The translations under genes were made by a program, and so were the position numbers. A model generated the notes under the pieces. The model was not told the origin of the DNA. It saw nothing but the letters and a program-made list of their open reading frames with translations, and did no database searches. A DNA stretch of 64,000 bases from Chamaea fasciata (taxonomy: Eukaryota; Chordata; Aves; Passeriformes; Sylviidae), in the NCBI GenBank assembly GCA_029207755.1, contig JARCOQ010000002.1:1736001-1800000 (forward strand), in the 5' to 3' direction. Numbering within the stretch: position 1 is the stretch's first letter; every line of letters starts with the position of its first letter. This document shows positions 40,531-51,640 of this stretch, in pieces.

Positions 40531-42030
40531 TTTAATTTCTCTGCAGAGCAGAACTGCTGCTATCACATTGCAGCACGTTGTCCTCCCGGGCCTGGCAAGG
40601 CAGCAGTCCTGCAGATTTTCCCTGGCATTTGTTTGTCTGCAAGCCGGTATGAAAACAGAAACAACTTTCATTAGCTGCAGTGGCTGTTGGAAACCTCGTG
40701 TAATTCAAGGGCCAGACAAAAAATGAACAATGCTCAGTGACCTAAATTCCTCACATATTAACACAAAGCATATTTTTGCTATAAGCCAATATTCTTCGAA
40801 GTTGTTGGAAAAGGCTGGAAATGCAAAAGGAACAGGGAAGGGAACAAAAGCTGTGTTCGACATAAAGACACCTCTGACATTCCTCCTCTCCTTTTCTTCC
40901 CTTCACCAACGCACCACAATTCCTTCAGGATAATTTCAAGATCCTCATTACCTCAGCTGCATTCGAAAACACACGGTGTCACTGACAAGTCTGAATCCAC
41001 TTCACAAATGTTATTTTCAAAGCTACCCAGTGTGTGGAGATACTGAAGCCCCAGGGATCTCCCAGTCTGTGTCCAAAAAAAGTGCAGCAAAACAAGATGT
41101 TCCTTAAAAAATGTGTTTAACAAATAGCCTGCAAGGAGTATTGCGGAGAGACGGCCTGGTGAATAAAAACCTGGTGAAATAATAGATGTTCCTGAACTAA
41201 GACATCTCAGACACTATGAATTCATTCTTCTGTACATTATTAGGTAGAAACAGAAATAGCTGTCACGTAAGCACAAAGTATTGGTTTTGTACTTCCACTC
41301 CTTTCGTTGAAAGTAAATTAATTGGCAAATTCAACTGATGCTGAAAGTGGCAGAGGAAGTTTGGGTATATCTACATAACTGGATTCAGGCTCCTTGGTAA
41401 AAACTGAGTAGAGGGATATGGGAACTAGAAATGACAAAGGAAATTCAAGTTTCAAAGCACTTCAGAAGAGAGTGGATGAAGTAGTGAAGAAAAGGGCAGC
41501 ACTGACATTGTAAAATAAGTTAAAGGAAGATCAGTATTTTAAAGACAGTATTAAAGTGGCAACTTCAAAATATTTCACGTGGCTGTACACAACACTTCCT
41601 CGTTTCAAACCTAGAATGGGAAACCACTTCTCACTTACGGAACAAAAGTGCAAAACTAAACCAAGCACGATTATTAAAAAGTTTTCTTAAGCTTTTTTTA
41701 CTTGTGCAATACCACTAAGTTAGCCTAATCTTACTAGATGGACCATTAGTTTCAAAGTACTCCAAATGGGATATTTAGAAGTTATTGAGTAGGATCACAG
41801 CTTTTAGGAAGATCTTCCCACTTCGTTAATTTACATTGGCTTGAAAATCTGACCCACAGAAAACGAACTCTGCCTTTGACAAAACTTTTGATTTATGATG
41901 AATCGTCTAATGGGTTTTTTTGCTCTCAAAGTGTTCATAATGCTGCCTCAAAAGAGGTCAGAGAAGATCAGGTAGGATCTCTTGGAAAAAAAATGCACAA
42001 AGACTGTGCCTTGTCTTGGAGGAATAAACA

Positions 42031-42082
42031 TGCTTTCAGAGGTGGCAGAGGTGCTTTAAAGGTGCTTTAGAGGTGGCAGAGG
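42031..42082. repeat. short tandem duplication, about 32-bp period
   Basis: TGCTTTCAGAGGTGGCAGAGG at 42031-42051 recurs as TGCTTTAGAGGTGGCAGAGG at 42063-42082, with a partial unit TGCTTTAAAGG between them (42052-42062). One base deletion separates the copies, so this is a recent slippage or unequal-exchange product. Confidence 0.8.
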
Positions 42083-42185
42083 GAACTCAAAGCTCAAGGA
42101 ATGTAAGGAAAAGTCTCAAATTCTGTCAATTACTAAAAGGAGGAGGGAGCACCCACTGGGCTCTAGAGACTGAGAGGAAGATGGC

Positions 42186-42202
42186 AAAAAAAAAAAAAAA
42201 AA
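42186..42202. repeat. poly-A run
   Basis: About 17 A bases following 'gatggc' and before 'ccacctctcc'. Simple homopolymer. Confidence 0.85.
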
Positions 42203-42879
42203 CCACCTCTCCTGGGAAGCAGAAAAGAGTGTGAGGATCTCACAGCAAGGTAAAAGACTTAAATGAAAATATCAATTAAACCTTGGAAGCAAAGGAAGGT
42301 CTCCAAGGAAATCTGGCAGCAAAAGAGGCAAGTGTAACCTCTTTGTTTTTATTATTCCCTCCCAGCTGACCCACGGTCATTGGATCACAGTTTAGTGGAT
42401 TTGTCCTTCAAAGAAATAAAAGGACAGGGCATAAGACACCTGCCAAAGGATCTGACTGGCCGTGAAGGGGAAAGAAAACGTGCCTACCTGGATCCTAAAG
42501 GAAATCTGCAGCACTCAGGGTGTTCTGGATGAGGTTCTACCATGCTCCAGGAAACCAGATACTGCTGGTGGCAGAAATCCCAGGAAGAGGCTGGTCAGGA
42601 AGGAGCTTTTCAGCTGTTTCTTTTAAGCAAGTCGATTTACACCTAAACAATCCAATAATCATGCCCTCAATTCATTAAGAGTGTGCTTTGAATACCAGGA
42701 TCAGAATCAGCTGAACCCAATAACATTCCCTATTTGCCCTGTCTGTTTTAGAGAATATCCTGTTTGAATTTTCCAATTATACACACTTCAGGCAAAAATT
42801 ATTTATGTTTCTGATTCCATTCCCACTGAAGGCACTGCTGGCTTTTCCATCTTTAGCTTGGGGTAGATTCAGAGACACA

Positions 42880-43060
42880 TGCTGCTGTTGAGAAGATTAA
42901 ATTAAGTCGTGTTTTTGTGTGGAATTTCTGCTGCAAATTAGCACTTAGATGTTAACAACTGCTGCAGAGAGTACATTTAATCGTCAGCAAATTAGCATTG
43001 CTTCAAATTTCCTCATTAAGCTCATTTTTTTCTAGAATGCTTGTGAAGCATGTTACAATC
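42880..43060. promoter_or_regulatory. possible homeodomain-rich regulatory patch
   Basis: GCAAATTAGCA occurs twice, exactly, at 42933-42943 and 42987-42997. Around them are TTAATCG, CATTAAGC and GTTAACAAC words, which resemble homeodomain, POU-like and HNF1-like half-sites. Dense, non-repetitive TAAT motifs are typical of vertebrate developmental enhancers, but base composition alone can produce this. No conservation data were available. Confidence 0.2.
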
Positions 43061-43547
43061 AAGGGTTACTGACTGAGCTGAAGCAAAATTTAGTTCAGGA
43101 AAGTGTTTATATTCAACAGTTATTTGTTACAGCTACAGCAGAAAACACCAGAATTAGCAGGATTTTTAGGTCTTGTTTCAAAAGAAAATATTATGAGAAG
43201 CAATCTTGTTGTATTCTTCTGTAATTTTTTTGTTAAATTCTGTAACATGCAGAAACAGAGGATCTAACACAAGAATAGCTTGCTATTCTGGGAAATGAAT
43301 GACTCCTGCAGAGTCTGTTTTCATAGGAAATATCACGTTTTGTCCGAAGGAAAAGTATCTTAATAGGTGTTATTTTGCTCAATTAGACAATGATCAAAAA
43401 ACCTATCAGAAAACCATATTGTTTATAAGAATTTTGGTCATTTACCTGCTGAATTTAACAAAATAAAAAAAGCAGAAACTTCGTAGTTCTAACAGAGTGG
43501 AGTCTCAGGATTCTGCAGAGCAGTTTTGCCCACCTTATCTAATTGGA

Positions 43548-43840
43548 AGAAAGATGGAGCGAGACAATTTACAACAGCCTGTGACAGGGCAGGAGGGAAA
43601 TGGCTTCCAACTGCCGGAGAGGAGGGTTAGATTGGATTTTGGGAAGAAACTCTTCCCTGTGAGGGTGGAGAGGCCCTGGCACAGGGTGCCCAGAGAGGCT
43701 GGAAGTGTTCCTGGAGGTGTCCAAGGGCAGGCTGGACGGGGCTTGGAGCAGCCTGGGACAGTGGGAGGTGTCCCTGCCCCTGGCAGGGGTGGCACTGGGT
43801 GGCCTTCAGGATCCCTTCCATCCCCAGCCATGACTGTGTC
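43548..43840 (+). mobile_element. CR1 LINE 3'-end fragment
   Basis: Beginning near 'gagcgagacaatttacaaca' and continuing through 'aaatggcttccaactgcc', 'gaagaaactcttccctgtga', 'ccctggcacagggtgcccag', 'aggctggacggggcttggag' and 'ccttcaggatcccttcca', the order and text match the avian CR1 3' region in sense orientation. CR1 moves by target-primed reverse transcription, and its copies are usually 5'-truncated, as here. The usual short 3'-terminal repeat of CR1 is not evident after 'cttccatccccagcc', so the 3' end is eroded or lost. The GC-rich block, and the overlapping open frames on both strands, are explained by this element. Confidence 0.92.
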
Positions 43841-43844
43841 ACCC

Positions 43845-46800
43845 TCCAGCTGATGTCACCCTGCCCGAGCTGTGAGTGTCTGCATGGGTGGGGACATTTC
43901 TGTCAGCGTGTATGGCACGGACTTTCCCAAATGCAGCCTCAGTTTGAGGAATTTTAAGCGCAGAGCTGAGTTGAGAGCACTGATGTAACAAAGCTGGCTG
44001 TGGGACACACTGGGCAGGTCACCCAGCTCACCATGCCCCTGATCTTCTCAATATTTGCTTCCTCTCCCTCTGACACATTAATCTGCCGCTGGAGGAGCCA
44101 GACATTGCCTCCCCCTCCTTTGGCTGATGTCTTTAGCTCTGTCAGCTAAATTATGAAATTATACAGAGCTGTCAGCTGGATTCATGGAATAAATGCACAC
44201 CCTGCAAGTCGTGGACATCCAGCATTGTTCCACGGAAATGTCCTTACCGTCAACGTGTCATGAATGCATCCCTCCGAACAAACAAATGTTTAATGCAAGC
44301 CCAGAAAAAAAAGCTGGGGTTTGGCTGCCACGTGCTGTGAATTGTTTCACCTTGCTGGTGTTGAGCATTGGGAAAAAATTACATTTTATACGCATTTTTA
44401 GAGTCCAGAAAGAAATAACAATGCTCCACCTGCGCATCCTTGCTATTGCTGTTTTCTGTAGTACAAAAAACCTCCAGCAGGTGCAGGAAAGGAGGTAGGA
44501 CAAGTCGTGCTCTGTCTGGAAAAGCCTCCCAGCTGAAATGACTTTATGCCATAAAATGAGACTCATCAATTTTTAACAGAAGTACCATAAAGACAGGCCA
44601 TGCTTTTCTCAAGTGCTTTTACAGAGAGGGGCAGAAGTCCACGTCTTTAACTTAATAATTCATTTTTGTCACTGTGACAAGTCTGCTGTTCCAACATCAG
44701 AAGTCTGCAGCAAAAATATTCTAGGAATACAGTCAAAAAGTTGTTCTCCTTCACTGAAAGACTGGAATATCTGAATAAAAGTAGTCCAATTTTCCAAATG
44801 TCTCAGGGGTCCAAATCACACTGACTTGAAATTTCTTAATATCAAAGCTTGAACTTTAGCTATGATTCTATTTATGGACAGACATTTGTGCAGGAGGTGA
44901 AAGCAGTGTAGGACTTCTGTCTTTCCAGTAGTCCTTGCACAAAGTTCCTATGTCAAAGCTGTAGAAACATCAGTTTTACTCCAAGTGGCAAAACACTGCG
45001 GTAAGGACAGGAAAAACTACATCAGGACATTCTGGGAAAACAACTTATCACTGGGTTTATTCTTACTCTTAACCCACCATGGAAGTACTACCTGAAACAA
45101 TTTCAAGGTCTGGATTCAGAGAACTTGAGTGTCACCTTCCATCTCTCCTTCCTATTTTTTGCAGATGCAATGAGAGCAGTTTGGATTTTTTGCTGAGAGT
45201 GAAAATACCTTGGGTTTTTCCCCCCCCTCCACGTTCCCATTGTCACGAAAGGCACAGAGATGATTAGGAAAAAGAGTCTGCGAAAGTGGCCAGCAGCTCA
45301 TATTTACCAAACATTGGCCTAAGTTAAAGATAAGGCCAAGATTAGAGGCTTAGCAGTCAGACAGGGAGCTCTGGAATTTACCATTTGCAGTGTTTCGGTC
45401 ACATTGACGCATGATTAGATCTGTTCTACAATTCAGCAGTCTCTAGGATTATAAATCAGAAATCCCAGAGGTCGTGGTTGCTGGAAGGGCTCCCAGGGGA
45501 TGGCAGAATTTGGCCTCTCAGCCCCTTGTCCGCTCTGGGTGTTTGCAGACAGAGAAGCCCAGACTCCACTTGGCCCCGCAGTCTAGACCAGCCCTTTGGA
45601 GGCACGTTCCTGAGGGGAAAAAACTGCATTCCGTGGGAGACCCTCTCCATGAAAACATCCCTCTGTCCTCCTCTGAGCTGAGCACACTAAACCACCAGAC
45701 TCCAGGGTAACCCAACCTCCGGCTGCACGAACCATGGGTTGTGAGCACAGCAACTGAAGAGGTCCAGGCAAATCTCCTTGTCTGCAGACACCGTACTTTC
45801 ATTATTTTTATGCAAGATTTATGCACCTCTAGAACACACCACCTCAACGGAGTGGTGCCAGGATCCTGCCAGAAGGTTTCTGGTTGCTGAAAGCCCTGAG
45901 CTGAGGAGAGGGGTGAGCAGAACTACGTTTGCTTGCAGCGGTTTGCATTTGTTTTGTGAACAGACACTGCACTGCGAGATAACTGGGGTAAATACAGCTA
46001 AACGTGCAGAAATTCAAGGATGTTCTCTACATCACTGTGACAGCAATTATCCTCACATCCAGCAGGTTTCTTAGTGCTGATGTACACCTGGGGTACATCC
46101 AGATTAAACACTTCCTTGCCCGTGTTGCCTTTTTATTCCCGGATTGCTCCACTGGAACTCGCCCAATCCAATTCATCCTGGCTGACTTTGTAGTTTCCCC
46201 TCATGGTATCTCTTCTACAAAGACAGACTTAGAAAAAAGATCAGGGTTTAGGTGTCATTTTCTCCTCCAGTAGTTGCTTCCCTCCATTTCCAATGGCAAA
46301 TTAATAAATATATTTGGTGGGAAAGAACTCCCCAGCCGTAGTGAGGCATTATTGTCAAAATTTAAAAAAAATCAAGAAGCAATATGAAAACGCACTAGAA
46401 TGCAGTTGAGTTTACTTTGTTCCTCACATCTACCATAGAACCAGTGTGAAAATAAAAACTGATGTTTGGATTGCCAATTCAATCCATGATGCAGAGCCTT
46501 TGTACGAAAGAAGACATCCCATATTCCCACTTTGAGAGTTTCACTGGGAGGCACATTTCTGCATATTCCCTTGGCAGAGCTGAATTCAGAGGATGAGTGT
46601 GACTATGGCTACTCCAGACAGTAAACAATCCACTAGAAACACATTTTCACATTGTCGTGTTTAGAGACACAAGAACTGGACCTTGTTTTCAGTTCAGGTT
46701 TGTATCTTGTTATTTAGCTTATCTATTTCTAAATATTATACTAAATATTCCATCGTTGTGAAGAGAAAATACTGGGCAAGACTCTTATTGTGCCTTCCAG

Positions 46801-48170
46801 AATGAGAAAAATAAATGGAAATGTGTCCCACTGATCTGAGAAACATTACTGGCAAAAGTGGAATATTCTGACTTAGAAACTCTTCTAACTTCTCATCAGA
46901 AACAGGCTGACAAGCTTGAAACCATGAGTTTGTTAACAAAACAAACACCAAAAAGCTTTATCTCCACTTACATTTGGCTTTTTTTTTTGTCTCAATATTA
47001 TCTCTGCAGTGCAGAGAGAAAACAGACCAAGCAGGAACTAATGGAGTTATGACTTCCTTGCATAATTAAGGGTAAGAAACCAAAGAAATAGAAGTGTATC
47101 AGCAAATATTTCACAAATATTATTCTTATCTGCACTTAACCCTGAAGCTGTCGGATCAAATGAAGACTGTGACAGTCCACTGGAAAGTGTCTTGGTGCTA
47201 GTCAGTTGTCTAGACCTAGATTAGCGAAAAAAAAAGGACGGAACCTTGTCAGCTGGACCAAGGTTTCATTATGATTGCATTTATTATGATTATTTGTTGA
47301 GAGTTTCATGGTAACCGAGCTGATGTGAAAATGAAGAGTTCACAATGGAGAGTTCATCGCATAAAGGAGGGCAAACCACAGCACGGAGTGTTTTGTTTCT
47401 AACTGCAACCACAGGGTGATGTAATAGAAGAGTTTGATATCTTATCTGCCTATGGACCTGCAATCAGCAACAGCTATCATATTTATTAGCTTTTGCTAGA
47501 GGATTACAAAACTGTTGACAGGCCTGAATTGCTGCTTTTTCTAGGATTAAAAATTCCATGGAAGAGCAGAAGAGCAGGTCTGAAGGTCCTCACTCAGAAC
47601 CACAACACCTCCAGAACCAAAGAAACAACAAGAAATGCACGAGAAGGGAGGCAAACCTACAGAGCATCTCACATAAAGTATCTGCATGACTGCTGCTGGT
47701 GTTAAAACAAGCTGAAAGCAGTGAAGCCACTTTTTTTTCTTTTTAAGAAATAAGAGGTTTAAATATAGATTGTATATTAATTAAATAATTAATATCAACA
47801 AGATTCATTGACCCTGGTAAGCCTTTGATGCTGATCCCAGCACTCCTGCCTCCAACTTTCCCCATCCCTATTATATTTTCTAAAGAAAGGGAAGCTCATT
47901 GGAAATGATCTAGATGAGACATTAAACAACAGATTTGTAACAATATGGCTCCCAGTCTGTTCTCATTTACTTTCCTCCTTGGCCTTAATCCCACTGAAAT
48001 CCCAAGAACTGCTTTGAGTTACGCCCTTAAAATTAAAACCAGAGTGAGACCTGTGGATTTTACAGACCAAACCACACTTGCATTTAGTCAGAATTTTCAG
48101 CGTATGGGCACTGAAAGTCATAAACCTCTCACAAGAGCAAAGGGCTTTCACCAGTTTTGATCATCTTTTC
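43845..48170. other. non-coding stretch, no recognisable gene
   Basis: No supported gene. A GC-richer patch at about 45470-45730 has overlapping frames on both strands but matches no CR1 or gene text that could be recalled. A C7 run lies near 45221. An AT-rich palindrome is at 47774-47795. Confidence 0.6.
47774..47795. repeat. 22-bp AT-only palindrome
   Basis: The arm ATATTAATTA (47774-47783) and its exact reverse complement TAATTAATAT (47786-47795) flank a 2-nt AA spacer. The centre reads TAATTAAATAATTA, an arrangement of opposed TAAT cores like those bound by paired-type homeodomain dimers. AT-rich palindromes also occur by chance and as fragile, cruciform-forming sites. Confidence 0.7.
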
Positions 48171-48174
48171 ATAC

Positions 48175-48318
48175 CACATGTCCACCTTCCACTACCCCAG
48201 GAATCTCAGAGCTCCATCCAGCCTGGCCTTGGGTACTTCCAGGGATCCAGGGGCAGCCACAGCTTCTCTGGGCACCCTGTGCCAGGGCTCACCACCCTCT
48301 CAGGGAGGAATTACCAAA
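48175..48318 (-). mobile_element. CR1 LINE fragment, antisense
   Basis: Read on the minus strand the text runs 'ctgagagggtggtgagccct', 'ggcacagggtgcccagagaa', 'gctgtggctgcccctggatc', 'cctggaagtacccaaggcca', 'ggctggatggagctctgaga' and 'ttcctggggtagtggaaggt', the same order as the avian CR1 3' region. It is truncated at both ends and carries scattered substitutions relative to the copy at 43548-43840 ('GCTGTGGCTGCCCCTGGAT' is present here and absent there), so the two probably derive from different CR1 subfamilies. Confidence 0.92.
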
Positions 48319-48319
48319 T

Positions 48320-51300
48320 TCCAGGGTAGCACAAAGCCAAAGAAGCCAAAATATCTGGATCACTGTCCCGCTCACACATAATCATTAAACGCTCTTAGAT
48401 GATAAAGCACCATGAGGATGAAGTGCTGTGAGTTTGTATTCCTGCAGTGTGAGGTGTTTTAAACATTCCAGGAGATCGTCAGGAACAGCCCTAGAAGACT
48501 CCTCCTTTCTGCTAACGTGGGGAGGCAAATGATGTGTAACTGAGAGTTTCGCACTAAAGCTCCGTTTCTGACTCCGCAAGGATTCAGCAGACGAGGTGCA
48601 AGTTTTACACAGCCCAGGTGATGTCACTGCCCCCCGTGTGAACCTGGCAATGCAGGTGATGATGTTACTGTACTCAGAGAAAGCCAAACACCGCAGATTT
48701 CCCAACTCCAAGCCAAATGCACTTCCCAAAAAGTCCTCCTAAGACTTCATAAATAACACGTGGCCTGGGATGTCTGCGCATAAAAGAGCTGAATGTGCCT
48801 TCATGGCTCTGGAGAGGATGCAGCAACACAACAAACGCTCCGGGGACTTACACAGCAACACTCCACAAATCCAGCTTTGTGCTGGCAGGCCCCAAGCGAA
48901 AGCTCCATCATGTTACTTTTATTGATATGGGTATGTGTGGAACGTCTGAGAGGAAGAGTCTCCACCATCCCCACATTCCACAAGGAAAAGTGCAGATGTA
49001 AATGGGGAGCAGTGAAGAGCAAACCAGCACCTGAGGGAGGAGAGACTTTCTGGGGAGGATTGCACTCCCAAGGCAGAGACTTTGATGGAGCTTGTCTTTA
49101 GTGCAGATATTTAATACTTGACTGGAAAGCTTCCCTGCTGAGTTAGTGTTTCCTACCCAGATAGCTGCTGTCTCCCTGGCCCCAAAAGCTGTGATACAAG
49201 AGTGATGCTGTGCCAAGAGATAGGACAGAATTATCCTGGGCTTTCATTGCTTTCCCTTCTGATGGAGCAAGAAACTGCTGTGCCACAGATACCCACAGCT
49301 GTACTGCAGAGTATTCTTTTTCTTAATGACTCAAGAATAAATTCTCTAACCAGTTTTCTTACAGCCTTCTTTTCCAAACACTCAACTTAAATTGGAATTT
49401 GATTTTCAACAAGTTTTGCTTTCTTTATTTTTTTTTTTTTTTAATTTATTTCATGCAAACTAAAGTTATGGTAAGTCCTAAAATGCGATCAGTCCATAAA
49501 GTTCTGTTTCATTTCTTACTTCATCTTTAGGACACCTTCAAACATTGAGTTTAAAAACATTGAGGCCAAGCATTCAAAACCAACTCCCTCTCTCAAAAGC
49601 AAGAACCAAGATACTTAAGCAAAGTCTTATACAAATCCCTGCTTATACACATAAAGGTCAGAGCTCTTCTTTCCAGTCACATCAGAAATTCTGCAGCTAT
49701 TGAGAATATGATTACATCTCACTGTCTTAAATCTCCAGCACAAATCAGAAAAATAAAAACTTAAAATATTTTGGTAATTGCTTCTTTTCCAGGTAAACAT
49801 TAAAAAAAACAGGAAAGATTGACATATTTTTACCGGGATACTTCAAATATGTTAATTTTCTTATTGAAGAAGGAGCTTGTTTTCTAACCCTTGATCATAT
49901 GAAACAAAACTCTCTGTCTGTCCCAGGGGTTAAGAAGTTGGGTGTTTGAATCAACCTTGATTTATTTTGTGCACCATTCAATCTTTCAAATATATATTTT
50001 GTTCTGTCTGAAAACAGGGAAGATATTTCAGTATGTCTTGCAAAATGAAATGAAAATGGCTCTTGGTAGCTTTGTCGGAACTGGGCTTGTTTGCTTTGCA
50101 AGCAAAATTCAGCGAAATACATGCGCCACGCTGCTGCTATCACAGCCAAGGGTGACCTCTGCTTAAACAGACACATCTCTCATTGTTACATTTGGAGTGC
50201 TATATTGGACTTATTCCCTGTCAGGACACTTCCAGAGCTTTCAGCTGGGAAAGAAGAAGAGCGGGAAGAGATATTGTAGTGACAGCAAATGGAGGAGAAA
50301 TGAGATTGTACTGCCCAGTTTGAGGAGTATCAATTCTCAGGATCACAAAGCTTTTGCCATTTCCAGCACAATTTCCTCAATGCTGTCTCAGAGAGCAGCT
50401 TTTTGTCCCCTTCCACCTAACCTGGCCACATTAATTTTAGACAGTCTCCTAGATGAGTTACAAAGCACCTCTGCACAATGTTCAGGGGAGTGTTTTTATC
50501 CCTGTTTTGACACAAAGGCAGATGCTCCCAACGCAGAAAGACTTAACCTGAGGAATATTTCACATCTGGGAGAAAAGCACCTTTGCGCTGGTAAACTATC
50601 AAACGCCCAACAGGCAGATGAGGATGGAGAAGAAATGAGTGAGGCAGGGAGGTGTTATGACAGCTGTTCCTCACAGAACAAACATCTGCTCTTCTTTCCT
50701 TATACCCCCCTACAGGAAAAATGAATTCTATTTGCCCCCGTCTATGTTTCTGGCAGTTCATGCCAGAACAGTGCACTGTGTTACATTTCTAACGAGCTCA
50801 TGGAGAGTTCCTGAGCAGAGCAGCAGCCCGGAATTTGTATTTTTATTGCTTATCCAAAAAAAAAAAAAAAGTGGGACAAATAGAACCCCAAATGTGCCAG
50901 GTAACAGGAATTCTGAGAGGATACTTGCACTCAGCTGTGCTATAGAACTAAACCCACCGTCAGACCTGTGGTTCTGCGTGGTTAACTCAGAAATCCCTGA
51001 ATGTCTGCTGCTACAGCCCCAGCCTGGCTAAGCTGACCCAAGGCTGGATAAATTTAGAGATCCCAAATCCCCTTAATGTCGTGCCAGACTTTGCATAAGA
51101 CACAAATCAGTTCCCTTGGATTCATTAACTATTGCTGTACAATAAAAGAAACATTCCAGGTTGCCTTTTGTTGCCTGCCTAAAATCAGAGTCGTCTCCAG
51201 CCAAGAGTTAGGTGGAGCGAAAGGAGAACTGCGCTTAACATTGTCCAAAGTAATCATTTTTATTCTTTTATCACTTTGGAATTCAGTCAACACCTGATGC
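48320..51300. other. non-coding stretch, no recognisable gene
   Basis: No supported gene. A T run lies at about 49429-49442 and an A run at 50857-50870. The longest open frame in the window (about 50197-50724, 175 codons, GTG start) has no recognisable domain, signal peptide or splice context and is taken as chance. Confidence 0.6.
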
Positions 51301-51640
51301 ATTATAGGATGGTTTTCCATCCCTCATTTTCAGAAGCGTCCATCTTTCTGAAATAGAAATTTACGGAAGTAAAACCTCTTGCCAGAGGAAATTCTGTCCC
51401 ACAGCTCCTGTGGAAGATGTTCAACCACAAAGAACTGACATCAGAGGCTGTGTCTTTCCCTGCCAAGACCAGGAAGTCAATCAGATGCTCAGGATTCAGT
51501 CTGAGGATTCCGGAATTCTGGAAATTCCAGCCAGGTGTTTCTGTTAGCCGCCTGCACAGTTGTTTGCTGGAAAAGCAAGGTGCTTTAAGGCAATGGGATG
51601 GGAAATGAAGTCCAATTTTCCCACAGGATTTTCCATTCAT
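51301..51640. other. unclassified 340-bp stretch with overlapping long frames
   Basis: Open frames of 112 codons on the minus strand (51302-51640) and 63 codons on the plus strand (51417-51608) overlap. The sequence has balanced composition and no simple repeats, and the minus-strand peptide includes ILRLNPEHLIDFLVLAG. It was compared from memory with CR1, other avian repeats and common gene families, without a match. It could be an ancient mobile element, a pseudogene fragment or ordinary sequence. Confidence 0.25.

Larger units (their letters stand above)
39451..43540. other. non-coding stretch with a possible regulatory patch
   Basis: No supported gene. It contains a CAAT-type tetranucleotide patch at about 40498-40530, a tandem duplication at 42031-42082, a 17-base A run at 42186-42202, and an AT-rich block at 42880-43060 with duplicated homeodomain-like words. 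Confidence 0.6.

Noticed and set aside
43497..43853. Overlapping open frames on both strands, GC-rich
   Set aside because: Fully explained by the CR1 3'-end fragment, whose GC-rich text is poor in stop codons.
45470..45730. GC-richer patch with several overlapping frames, considered as an exon cluster or CR1
   Set aside because: No splice-bounded frame and no recognisable CR1 words. It has no more support than background.
50197..50724. 175-codon open frame, the longest in the window
   Set aside because: It begins at GTG, has no domain, signal peptide or splice context, and a frame of this length is roughly expected by chance across six frames of 64 kb.
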